From Nocardia niwae NBRC 108934 = DSM 45340 (GTDB taxonomy: Bacteria; Actinomycetota; Actinomycetes; Mycobacteriales; Mycobacteriaceae), in the NCBI RefSeq assembly GCF_001613465.1, contig NZ_BDCK01000050.1, positions 1 through 53,101 on the forward strand: DNA of 53,101 nucleotides, in the 5' to 3' direction. The notes beneath the pieces are model-generated. The model made no database searches and had not been told where the DNA came from. It saw nothing but the letters and a program-made list of their open reading frames with translations. Shown piece by piece: positions 43,840 to 51,643 of the stretch (its first letter is position 1; each line of letters begins with the position of its first letter). The translations under genes were made by a program, and so were the position numbers.

Positions 43840-44709
43840 GTGCCAGAGCTACCGGAAGTGGAGGCGTTGGCTCAGTTCCTCCGGGAGCATGCGGTCGGCG
43901 CCGTGGTCGGCCGTGTCGACGTGGCCGCACTGAGTGCCGTCAAGACCTTCGAGCCCCCCGTCACCGCGCTGTCCGGCCGAGACGTTACCGGCGCTGGGCG
44001 CTGGGGCAAATTCCTCGGCATGGAATGTGACGGGCTGTGGCTGATCACGCATCTGTCGCGCGGCGGATGGCTGCGCTGGATCGATGAGCCGAGCCCGGCG
44101 CCGCCCAAACCGGGCGGTAAGAGCCCGCTCGCGCTGCGCGTGCATTTCTTCACCCCCGAGGGGGCGACGCCCGCGTTCGATCTGACGGAGGCGGGCACGA
44201 AGAAGCGGCTCGCGGTGTACGTCGTGGCGGACCCGAAGGCGGTGCCCGGCATCGCCCGGCTCGGCCCCGACGCGCTGGAGGTGACCGAGGCGCAGTTCGC
44301 AGACATCTTGCAGGGCACCTCGCAGCGGATCAAGACCGCGCTCGTGGACCAGGCGCTGCTGGCGGGCATCGGCAACGCCTACTCCGACGAGATCCTGCAC
44401 ACCGCGCGGATCTCGCCGTTCGCGAACACGAAAGCCCTCCCGGCCGACAAGGTGGCCGAGCTGTACACCGCCCTGCGCACGGTGCTCACCGACGCGGTGC
44501 GCCGCTCGGTCGGCCAGGACGCCGCCCGCCTCAAAGGCGAGAAGCGCTCCGGCATGCGGGTGCACGCCCGGACCGGGCAACCGTGCCCGGTCTGCGGCGA
44601 CACGGTCCGCGAGGTGGCCTATGCCGAGCGGTCCTTCCAGTACTGCCCCACCTGTCAGACCGGCGGCAAGGGCCTCGCGGACCGGCGGATGTCGCGCTTG
44701 CTGAAATAG
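43840..44709 (+). CDS. Fpg/Nei family DNA glycosylase
   Basis: The 289-residue protein starts at GTG 43840, giving mature N terminus PELPEVEALAQFL: the catalytic Pro and Glu of the Fpg/Nei family. It also has the helix-two-turn-helix region QRIKTALVDQALLAGIGNAY and a C-terminal zinc finger (CPVCGDTVREVAYAERSF then YCPTCQTGG). It excises oxidised bases and nicks DNA. The stop lies 4 bases from the stop of the convergent carboxylesterase. Confidence 0.95.
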   Translation: MPELPEVEALAQFLREHAVGAVVGRVDVAALSAVKTFEPPVTALSGRDVTGAGRWGKFLGMECDGLWLITHLSRGGWLRWIDEPSPAPPKPGGKSPLALRVHFFTPEGATPAFDLTEAGTKKRLAVYVVADPKAVPGIARLGPDALEVTEAQFADILQGTSQRIKTALVDQALLAGIGNAYSDEILHTARISPFANTKALPADKVAELYTALRTVLTDAVRRSVGQDAARLKGEKRSGMRVHARTGQPCPVCGDTVREVAYAERSFQYCPTCQTGGKGLADRRMSRLLK

Positions 44710-44713
44710 CGGG

Positions 44714-46222
44714 TCAGGTCAGCGTCGGCACCCGCACGCCCTGCCACGCGAGTCGTTTCGCCCGGTCCGGGTCGTGTTCCACGCGCGTGGGGTAGTCGAT
44801 GATCAACGTGGACCTACGGGCCTCGGTATAAGCGGGCCAGGAGGGCAGCGGAGCTCCGGTGCGGGCGAAGGCCAGCCAGTTGTCCTGGAACTGATCGGTC
44901 ACCGCCCGCAGTCCGCGCCTGCCGCCCGCCGCGGTGAAAGCCCGCCCGACCGGAGAGTCGCCGATGCCGAAGACCGGAATGAGATCGGTCGCGTGGGTGG
45001 CGCCGAGCCCGGCCAGCTGCAGGGCGCGCGGCGCGAAGTCGTAGCGGTAGGCGTAGGTCGGCGCGTGCCTGCTGTGCCCTTCCATGACGGCGACCGAAGG
45101 ACGCCAGAACGTGTAGTCGCCGCCCGCTCGCACCGCCGCCTTCGGCTGGGGGTACCCGGGATAGGCCGCGGCGATCCGGGATTCGGCCTCGGCGGAGTTC
45201 CCGAGCGCGGAGCGCAGCCGGTCGGCCGTGGTGGGCAGTTCGTCGGCGAACCTGGCGAACAGCGTGCCCTCGTCTCGGTTCGTCCCGATGATCAGCGGCA
45301 CCTGGTGCGCGGAGCCGTCGGTGATGGCGTCGACCGGGCAGAGCGGCAGGAAATCGCCGTCCACGACCGGACACACCGGGAAGGCGCCCGGCTGTTCCCG
45401 GACCACCTGCCCGATCAGGCGATCGACGGCGCGGCGGATGTCGTTGGCGCCCGCCGTGCGCAGCGCGGTATGCGCGGTGTCCGGTGTGGCGCCCAGGGCG
45501 GCGACACAGCGGCGCGCGAAGCCGCGGGCCTCCTCGGCGGTGATCGCCCAATCGGCCGGGGGGCTCTGCGAGATGGCCCGGTGGAACAATCCTTCGGCCG
45601 CCGGGGTGGCCAGCAGACCGAGCACGGCGTGCGCGCCGGCCGACTCACCGAAGATCGTCACGTTGTCCGGGTCGCCGCCGAAGGCCGCGATATTGGTGCG
45701 CACCCACTCGAGTGCGGCCAGCTGATCCCGCAATCCGAGGTTCGAGTCGAAGGGATGCTCCGCGGTGCCGAATTCGCTGAAGTCGACATAGCCGAACGCG
45801 CCCAGCCGGTAGTTCAGCGAAACCACCACCACGTCGCCGCGCACCGCCAGTCGCGCGCCGGAATACATCCCCAGCGCGGAGGTCCCGATGAGGTACCCGC
45901 CGCCGTGGATGAAGACCAGCACGGGCCGCGGGCCCGCCGCCGCCGTCGCGGGCGCGGTGACATTCAGTGTCAGCGCGTCCTCGCTGGTCGGCTGGTAGGC
46001 GCGCGGCCCGATCCGCGCTCCGGAGCGGTGCTGCATCGCCGCCGAGGTGAATTCCGTCGCGGTCCGCACGCCCGACCATGGCCGGACCGGCTGCGGAGCG
46101 CGAAATCGCAGGTCCCCGATCGGAGGAGCCGCGTAGGGAATGGACCGCCAGCGCAGGACGCGGCGGCCACGGCGACCGCGGACGACTCCGTCGGCGGTCG
46201 CGATATCGGTTGTTGCCACCAT
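44714..46222 (-). CDS. Type-B carboxylesterase
   Basis: The 502-residue alpha/beta hydrolase has RWRSIPYAAPPIGDLRFRAP, SEDALTLNVTAPA, the oxyanion-hole motif VFIHGGGYLIG, nucleophile motif TIFGESAGAHAVLGLL (GESAG) and the His region LGATHATDLIPVFGIGD. There is no signal peptide from ATG 46222, so it is probably cytosolic. A TTG six bases upstream is an alternative start. It lies 13 bases downstream of the disulfide reductase gene, in the same operon. Confidence 0.92.
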   Translation of the reverse strand: MVATTDIATADGVVRGRRGRRVLRWRSIPYAAPPIGDLRFRAPQPVRPWSGVRTATEFTSAAMQHRSGARIGPRAYQPTSEDALTLNVTAPATAAAGPRPVLVFIHGGGYLIGTSALGMYSGARLAVRGDVVVVSLNYRLGAFGYVDFSEFGTAEHPFDSNLGLRDQLAALEWVRTNIAAFGGDPDNVTIFGESAGAHAVLGLLATPAAEGLFHRAISQSPPADWAITAEEARGFARRCVAALGATPDTAHTALRTAGANDIRRAVDRLIGQVVREQPGAFPVCPVVDGDFLPLCPVDAITDGSAHQVPLIIGTNRDEGTLFARFADELPTTADRLRSALGNSAEAESRIAAAYPGYPQPKAAVRAGGDYTFWRPSVAVMEGHSRHAPTYAYRYDFAPRALQLAGLGATHATDLIPVFGIGDSPVGRAFTAAGGRRGLRAVTDQFQDNWLAFARTGAPLPSWPAYTEARRSTLIIDYPTRVEHDPDRAKRLAWQGVRVPTLT

Positions 46223-46235
46223 TTTCAAATGGTAG

Positions 46236-47672
46236 CTATGCGCGCCGCGCCTCCAACAGGCGCAGCCAGAACTCGCTGACCGCCGGGAAGGCTGGCACGG
46301 CGTGCCAGAGGGTGGACAGCGGCACCCGGCCGACCACCGCGATGGTCGCCGCGTGCAGTTGCTCGCCCACCTCGGGGCCGACGAACGTGGCCCCGAGCAG
46401 CGTGTCGGTGGCGCTGTCGACGACCAATTTCGCGTGACCGGCGTAGTCGTCGCGCGACAGCGCCGATCCGGCCACCTCGATGTCCAGTTCGACGGTCTCG
46501 ACCGGGTGACCCGCCTCCCTGGCCGCGGCTTCGGTGAGACCCACGGAGGCCACCTCGGGCGCGGTGAACACCACCTGCGGGACCTTGTCGTGATCGGAAC
46601 TCGCGACGAAGCGCGGGTCGTCCAGCGGCCTGCCCTCGGCCCGCGCGGCGATCACGTCACCGCAGACCCGGCCCTGGTACTTGCCCATGTGCGTGAGGGC
46701 GGCGCGCCGATTGAGGTCGCCGACCACGTACAGCCACTCGCCTTCGACGTCGCGTGCGGCGAGGTGGTCGTCCACCGCGACGTATCCGCCGGTCAGCCCG
46801 ACCGCGTCCAGGCCGAGCCCTTCGGTGGCGGGTGCGCGTCCGGCCGCCACCACGATCTCGTCCACCTCGAGCACGGATTCCTCTTCCGGGCCGCGCAGCC
46901 GGATCGTCACCGGACCGCCGTGGATCCGGCCTTCTCCGGTGTCCTTCGCGGCCGGACGCTCGACGGCGGTGGGCTCGGTCCGGAAGCGCACTCGCAGGCC
47001 CGCCTCGGTCAACGCCGCCGTCACCCGCTCGCCTGCGAACGGCTCGGTCGCGGCCAGCAGCGCCGAACCGCGCACCAGCAGGGTGACCTCGGCCCCGAGC
47101 GCGGCCAGCCAGGTCGCGGCCTCGCTCGCCACCACGCCGCCGCCGACGACGGCGACCCGGCGCGGCACCTCGTGCAGATTGGTGGCGTCGCGCGAGGTCC
47201 ACGGCAGCGCGTCGCGCAGACCCGGCACGCCGGGAACGTTCGCGGTGGTGCCGGTAGCCAGCACCACGGCATGCCGGGCGCGCAACTGCCGCCCGCCGAC
47301 CTCGACCGAGCGCACACCGGTCAGGCGGCCGCTGCCGCGCACGACGTCGATGCGGTTGCTGCGCGCCCAGTCGGCCTGCGACGAATCGTCGTGGTCGTGC
47401 ACGAAGGCGTCGCGCCGCCGCAGCACCGCCTCGACGTCGAGACCGGTGGCCGAGACACCCGGCATCGCTCGCGCCGCCGCGAGGACGTGGCCCGGCCGCA
47501 ACAGCGCCTTGCTCGGAATGCAGGCCCAGTACGAGCATTCGCCGCCGACGAGTTCACGCTCGACGATGGCGGCCGTGCGGTCACTGCCCGCGACGGCGTA
47601 GGCGGCGGCGTTCTCGCCCGCGGGCCCGCCACCGATCACGATGACGTCGTAGTCGGCTGCTGTGCTCGACAT
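46236..47672 (-). CDS. FAD-dependent pyridine nucleotide-disulfide oxidoreductase
   Basis: The 478-residue protein begins with the FAD loop VIVIGGGPAGENAAAYA, then the redox pair in GGECSYWACIPSKALLRP (Cys-x4-Cys). It has an NAD(P) loop RRVAVVGGGVVASEAATWLA, LYVVGDLNRRAALTHMGKYQ (second FAD site) and a C-terminal dimer domain. It resembles dihydrolipoamide dehydrogenase/mercuric reductase-type enzymes; the His-Glu pair at the C terminus (HAVPAFPAVSEFW) is in the expected place. Exact substrate unknown. It sits between DUF2630 and carboxylesterase genes on the same strand. Confidence 0.93.
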   Translation of the reverse strand: MSSTAADYDVIVIGGGPAGENAAAYAVAGSDRTAAIVERELVGGECSYWACIPSKALLRPGHVLAAARAMPGVSATGLDVEAVLRRRDAFVHDHDDSSQADWARSNRIDVVRGSGRLTGVRSVEVGGRQLRARHAVVLATGTTANVPGVPGLRDALPWTSRDATNLHEVPRRVAVVGGGVVASEAATWLAALGAEVTLLVRGSALLAATEPFAGERVTAALTEAGLRVRFRTEPTAVERPAAKDTGEGRIHGGPVTIRLRGPEEESVLEVDEIVVAAGRAPATEGLGLDAVGLTGGYVAVDDHLAARDVEGEWLYVVGDLNRRAALTHMGKYQGRVCGDVIAARAEGRPLDDPRFVASSDHDKVPQVVFTAPEVASVGLTEAAAREAGHPVETVELDIEVAGSALSRDDYAGHAKLVVDSATDTLLGATFVGPEVGEQLHAATIAVVGRVPLSTLWHAVPAFPAVSEFWLRLLEARRA

Positions 47673-47680
47673 CGCCGCGC

Positions 47681-47926
47681 CTACTGCAGGTATCCCTCGA
47701 CCTGCGAGACCGTGTTGGCCCGCACGGTGTCCGGCGACTCGCCCTGGTCGATCCGCGCCCGGCGGTGGCGCAGCAGGTCCCAGGCCTGATCCAGCATCAC
47801 TTCGAGTTCGGCGAGGCGCTGGCGCTCGGTCTTCGGGTCCAATTCACCGCGGGTGGCCTGCGAGCGCAGCTGGTGCTCCTGGTCGACCAGTTCCTTGATG
47901 CGCGCCAAGATGTCCTGTTCGCTCAT
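47681..47926 (-). CDS. DUF2630 protein
   Basis: The 81-residue, charged, helical protein (EQDILARIKELVDQEHQLRS, AELEVMLDQAWDLLRHRRAR) matches the actinobacterial DUF2630 family, of unknown role. It starts at ATG 47926 and ends 8 bases before the oxidoreductase ATG, so it leads that operon. Confidence 0.9.
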   Translation of the reverse strand: MSEQDILARIKELVDQEHQLRSQATRGELDPKTERQRLAELEVMLDQAWDLLRHRRARIDQGESPDTVRANTVSQVEGYLQ

Positions 47927-47940
47927 GCTCCGTCCTTTCC

Positions 47941-48080
47941 GGCCTGAGCGGGACCGTGCGGGGTCACGCTGCGCTGCCGTCTCTGGCCTGACCGCTCATG
48001 CCCTGTCGCTTCGGGCCTGACCGGGGCTCTGCGTGGTCACGCTACGCTGCCGCGTCCGGGTCTGACCGCTCGTGCCGCCC
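47941..48080. repeat. Imperfect tandem duplication upstream of DUF2630
   Basis: Two copies of a unit of about 73-74 bp lie in the gap between DUF2630 and the MocR gene. Landmarks: GGTCACGCT at 47962 and 48035; CTGACCGCTC at 47988 and 48062. The copies differ at a number of positions. They would flank the DUF2630 promoter or the MocR 3' end. Confidence 0.65.
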
Positions 48081-48083
48081 ATG

Positions 48084-49454
48084 CTACGGCCGGGCGAGGC
48101 ACTCGGCGGCTCTCGGTACGGCCGCGGCGAGTTCCGGCAAGGGCAGCGCCGTGTAGCCGAGCGCGACGCCGAAGTGGTCCCGGCGGGCTCCCAGGTAGTA
48201 CCTGGAAAGCCCGTCGAGCGCGACGCCCCGCGCCGGGCCCGCCGCCACGACACGCCGCTCGGCCTCGGCCGATTCCACCGGCACGACGACGTGCGAGCCC
48301 GCGTCGTCGCCGAGCACCCCGAGTCCGCGGCGGCGCAATTCGGTCACCACCAGAGCCCGCCGCGGCGGCAGCGCGCGACGCAGCCTGCGCAGGTGCCGGG
48401 CGAGATCACCGTGCGCGGCGAAGGCGACCAGCACGCGCTGACCCGCCGGGCTCGGGCCGGTGCCGGTGCGTTCGCGGTGGGCGAGCACCGCGGCGGCGAC
48501 CTCAGGCGCGGCGAGCAGCCAGCCGACGCCGAGGCTGGGGGACAGGATCTTGCTCGTCGTGCCCAAGTGGACGACCACGTCGGGGGCCATGGTGGCCAGC
48601 AGCGGCAGCGGCGCGGTGTCGTAGCGCAATTCGCCGTCGTAGTCGTCTTCGATGACGAAGATCCCGGACCGGCGCGCATGCTCCACCAGCTCCACCCGCC
48701 GCGCCGCCGGCATCCGCGCGCCGAGCGGGAACTGGTGCGCCGGAGTGCAGTACACCGCTTTGATTCCGGGCGGCAGCAGATCGACGCGCAAGCCGTGCGC
48801 GTCCACGGGCACCGGAACGACCTTCAGTCCGGCCGCCGCGAAAGCTCCCGCGGCGCGCTGGTAGCCCGGGTCCTCCATGGCGACGGCGTCGCCCGGCCGC
48901 AGCAGCGCCGCGGCCAGCTCGCTCACGGCGGAACTGGTTCCGGCGGTGGCGAGCAGCGTGGTGTCGCTGCCCGCGCCGATCCCGCGGTGCCGCAGCAGGT
49001 GCTCGGTGACCGCCGTGCGGAACTCCGGTTCGCCCGCGCGGTCCTTGCGGACGAGCGGCGAGTGATCCGCCGCGGCGCGCCACGCGCGGCGCCACGCGGC
49101 CGGGTCGATCGCGTCGGTGCACGGCGCCCCCGGGGCCAGGTCGAACAGCTGCGGGACGGTGTCCGTGCCCGGCGCGGATTCGGTGCGCTCCGGCGCGGCG
49201 GCCGGTGCGGTCGTCAGATAGGTGCCGGACCCGCGTTTGCCGCTGATCCAGCCTTCCGCGTGCAGTTGGTCGTAGGCGGCCGCGACCACCGTGCGGCTCA
49301 CGCCGAGCCGCCCGGCCAGTGCGCGAGTGGACGGCAGCCGGTCGCCGCCGCGCAGCGGCCCGCCGGTCGCGGCCCGGCGCAGCTGGTCGGCGATCTGCAC
49401 CGACAATGGCTGCGCCAGCTCGCGATCGAGGTCGAGGGGAAGGTCCTCGAGCAT
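48084..49454 (-). CDS. MocR/PdxR-type regulator (GntR winged helix + aminotransferase domain)
   Basis: The 456-residue protein has an N-terminal GntR winged helix (PLSVQIADQLRRAATGG, LPSTRALAGRLGVSRTVVAA, GWISGKRGSGTYL) joined by a linker to a fold-type I aminotransferase domain (about 110-456) with EDDYDGELRY and PLP-lysine Lys302 in HLGTTSKILSPSLGV. Such proteins sense PLP or amino compounds and activate a divergent gene. Here the divergent neighbour is a PNPOx-like flavoprotein. ATG 49454 is preceded by GAGGTATCC. Confidence 0.94.
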   Translation of the reverse strand: MLEDLPLDLDRELAQPLSVQIADQLRRAATGGPLRGGDRLPSTRALAGRLGVSRTVVAAAYDQLHAEGWISGKRGSGTYLTTAPAAAPERTESAPGTDTVPQLFDLAPGAPCTDAIDPAAWRRAWRAAADHSPLVRKDRAGEPEFRTAVTEHLLRHRGIGAGSDTTLLATAGTSSAVSELAAALLRPGDAVAMEDPGYQRAAGAFAAAGLKVVPVPVDAHGLRVDLLPPGIKAVYCTPAHQFPLGARMPAARRVELVEHARRSGIFVIEDDYDGELRYDTAPLPLLATMAPDVVVHLGTTSKILSPSLGVGWLLAAPEVAAAVLAHRERTGTGPSPAGQRVLVAFAAHGDLARHLRRLRRALPPRRALVVTELRRRGLGVLGDDAGSHVVVPVESAEAERRVVAAGPARGVALDGLSRYYLGARRDHFGVALGYTALPLPELAAAVPRAAECLARP

Positions 49455-49475
49455 GGATACCTCGCAAAGTGGACT

Positions 49476-49488
49476 GATGAAAATCATC
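49476..49488. promoter_or_regulatory. Palindrome in the MocR/PNPOx-like divergent region
   Basis: GATGA-AAA-TCATC is a perfect 5-bp inverted repeat in the 80-base gap between divergent starts 49454 and 49535. AGTGG (49468-49472) and CCACT (49510-49514) form an outer inverted pair around it. This is a candidate MocR binding site. Confidence 0.4.
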
Positions 49489-49534
49489 CGAATTGGCGCT
49501 TTGATAATGCCACTAGCGGCCGGATGCTGGGTGC

Positions 49535-50209
49535 ATGATCGAAACCGCCAGCACGCGCACTCCACTCTCGCCCACGCCGCGCAGCACGCCGACCCGGTTG
49601 ACCGACCGCGCCCGTACCGACCGCGCCGACTTGGACGCGGTGCTCGACGCCGGGCTGATCTGCCACCTCGGGGTGCTGCTCGGCGGTACGCCGGTCGTGC
49701 TGCCCACCGCCTACGGCCGCGACGGTGACACGCTCTATCTGCACGGCTCCACCGGTGCGGGGAACATGCGCGCGGCCGTCGCCGCCGACATCTCGGTGGC
49801 GGTGACCATGGTCGACGGCGTCGTCTACGCGCGTTCGGCCATGCATTTCTCGATGAATTACCGCTCCGCGGTCGTGCTCGGACGGGCTCGCGAGGTGACC
49901 GATCACGACGAGCGCCTGCACGGGCTGCGCGTGATCGTCGAGCACGCGGCGCCCGGCGCGTGGTCGCGCGTGCGTCCCCCGAGCAAGAAGGAACTCGCCG
50001 CCACGAAAGTGCTCGCCCTCGACCTCACCGAGGCCTCGGTGAAGGTCCGTGCGGGAGGCCCGAAGGACGACCCGGCGGACATCGACAACGGGGGAGTGTG
50101 GGCGGGCGTCCTCCCGCTGCGCCAGACCTGGGACAACCCGATCGACTCCGCGGACCTGGACCCCGGCGTTCGAGTTCCCTCGGATGTCCTGGAGCGCGCG
50201 GCCGGCTGA
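49535..50209 (+). CDS. Pyridoxamine 5'-phosphate oxidase-like flavoprotein
   Basis: The 224-residue protein has the split-barrel pattern: LDAGLICHLGVLLGGTPVVL, PTAYGRDGDTLYLHGSTGAG, VAVTMVDGVVYARSAMHFSM and NYRSAVVLGRAREVTDHDER, then a C-terminal part with KVRAGGPKDDPADID and VWAGVLPLRQTWDNPIDSAD. This belongs to the PNPOx-like/FMN-binding split-barrel family often placed next to MocR regulators. True PNPOx activity is not shown. ATG 49535. Confidence 0.88.
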   Translation: MIETASTRTPLSPTPRSTPTRLTDRARTDRADLDAVLDAGLICHLGVLLGGTPVVLPTAYGRDGDTLYLHGSTGAGNMRAAVAADISVAVTMVDGVVYARSAMHFSMNYRSAVVLGRAREVTDHDERLHGLRVIVEHAAPGAWSRVRPPSKKELAATKVLALDLTEASVKVRAGGPKDDPADIDNGGVWAGVLPLRQTWDNPIDSADLDPGVRVPSDVLERAAG

Positions 50210-50332
50210 TCCGGCGCGTGTCGCTCACACGACCACTCGCCGTTTCACATCAGTCACAAGGGGACGCGGGAAAAACTTCCGCTGGCACTGGAATCCGAGC
50301 GGATCGCCGGGCGCGCGGGCACGTTCGACACC

Positions 50333-50351
50333 GTCAACGGTGACCGTTGAC
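50333..50351. repeat. 19-bp perfect palindrome
   Basis: GTCAACGGT, one central G, ACCGTTGAC: perfect 9-bp arms. It sits in the 244-base gap between the PNPOx-like stop and the convergent MspA-type porin stop. It may be a bidirectional terminator or a protein-binding site. No gene was recognised in the gap, although a short open frame ends at the palindrome. Confidence 0.6.
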
Positions 50352-50453
50352 CGCGCACCCGGGCGAGTGCCGCCACTCTCGCGCAGTGGATCTCGGACGC
50401 GCAGTTCGACTGGTGCCTGCGCGCGCTGCTGGTCGGATCGGCGCGTGTGCCGG

Positions 50454-51215
50454 TCAGAACCAGAACGCTGCGCCGTAACCCGTCGTTTGCGCTGTGGCCC
50501 TTCTCGAATCGGCCCGTACGGTGACAAACGGCATGGCCGAGGCCGGTGAAAGGCAGCCGCTGATATTCAACGGGGTATTGGTGTGAGCGAAGGTGTAAGG
50601 GAATTCGGAATCCTCGTCGATTTCCGCCGCGCCGATCACCGCCGCCGTGACCGAACCGGGGGCCAGATTCACCGCGAGTTCGACGGCGAGGCCCCCCTCG
50701 ACCTCGAAGCTGGGCTGGATGGCGACGCCGGCGCCGACAGTGACGCTCGGTGGCGCCAGCAGTTGCAGAGAGGGGATCATATGCTGGTCGGGCATGCCCA
50801 TCTCCACGGAGGGCCCCTCGAAGGTGAGGGAGCCCTCCAGGCCGAAGGAGGGCGCGATCCCGACGCCGGCGCCGACACTCGGTGAGATGCCGATCGAGAT
50901 GCCGTTGGAGATGTCGACCGCGCAGCCGACCAGATATCCGACGGCGATTTCTCCACCGCGCAGCGCCGAGGGTCCATCGAGCGATACCGAGAAGTCTCCG
51001 GACACCTTCACCGCGTGCACGAACGGAACTCCCGGCGCGAACTCACCCGCGGGCACGACATTGTTGGCGTTCGCCGACGCGATCAGATGCAGTCCACCGG
51101 CGTTGATCTCTCCTGGCGCGGCGCCCGCCACGGAATCGGAAACAGCGAAAGCGCCGGTGGCGGCCACAACCACCGCGATGATCGCGGCGAGAGTACGCGA
51201 ATGCTTTCGGTTCAT
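50454..51215 (-). CDS. MspA-family porin
   Basis: The 253-residue protein has a signal peptide (TLAAIIAVVVAATGAFAV, then SVAGAAPG) and the mature MspA pattern of repeated beta strands: VKVSGDFSVSLDGPSALRGG, IAVGYLVGCAVDISNGISIG, VGAGVGIAPSFGLEGSLTFE and the Cys-containing SGCLSPASAMPFVTVRADS near the end. It forms an outer-membrane (mycomembrane) channel for small hydrophilic solutes. The second ATG (51215) is better spaced from GGAG than the first (51218). Convergent with the PNPOx-like gene. Confidence 0.93.
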   Translation of the reverse strand: MNRKHSRTLAAIIAVVVAATGAFAVSDSVAGAAPGEINAGGLHLIASANANNVVPAGEFAPGVPFVHAVKVSGDFSVSLDGPSALRGGEIAVGYLVGCAVDISNGISIGISPSVGAGVGIAPSFGLEGSLTFEGPSVEMGMPDQHMIPSLQLLAPPSVTVGAGVAIQPSFEVEGGLAVELAVNLAPGSVTAAVIGAAEIDEDSEFPYTFAHTNTPLNISGCLSPASAMPFVTVRADSRRATAQTTGYGAAFWF

Positions 51216-51643
51216 CATGCTCCAGTCGAGTATCGATGGAATCGGAACTTCATGCGCGAAAGGACTGCACGGCAAATGGGTCGTCGCGGCGGCCCCCACT
51301 CGGCCTACGCCGCAGACTTTATCGGGCGGTACGGCCGACGCCGGTGATCACGCCGACACGGCGAGTCGGCCGACCCGACCGATCGCGGTCGTCGTCGGCA
51401 TTCGCGCGAACCGCCGATGACCGGCGGGCGAAACCATCCGATTTCATACCAGGTCGCCGAAACTCCCTGCTGTTCGCCGAAATATTGCGCGTGTCGCCGA
51501 AACCATCACGGAGACCCGCGAGCCGGGTGCGTGCCCGTGGATATGCCTGCGGCTGTGGATATGCCTGCGGCTGGGGATATGCCTGCGGCTCGGCGGGCGC
51601 GCGAGTGCCGACGACCGCGGCTCGGCGCGTCAGCCCGCGGGTA
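51216..51643. other. Intergenic region upstream of the porin gene
   Basis: This 428-base stretch holds the porin promoter region and, at 51539-51592, three tandem copies of an 18-bp unit. Open frames across it on either strand (one giving PQAYPQ repeats on the - strand, one giving VDMPAA repeats on the + strand) lack a ribosome site and family features. No convincing gene was found. Confidence 0.6.
51539..51592. repeat. Three tandem copies of an 18-bp unit
   Basis: GGATATGCCTGCGGCTGT is repeated three times head to tail (starts 51539, 51557, 51575), differing only in the last bases. Period 18 keeps any reading frame open. It lies just after the 3' end of the condensation-like gene. Confidence 0.9.

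Noticed and set aside
50225..50453. Short frame ending at the palindrome (LALESERIAGRAGTFDTVNGD-like) and one after it (TLAQWISDAQFDWCLRALL-like)
   Set aside because: They look faintly protein-like and could be the relic of one gene, but there is no start, ribosome site or recognisable family, so no gene is called.
51539..51592. CRISPR-like array
   Set aside because: The three copies are directly tandem with no spacers and the unit is only 18 bp; no cas genes are present.
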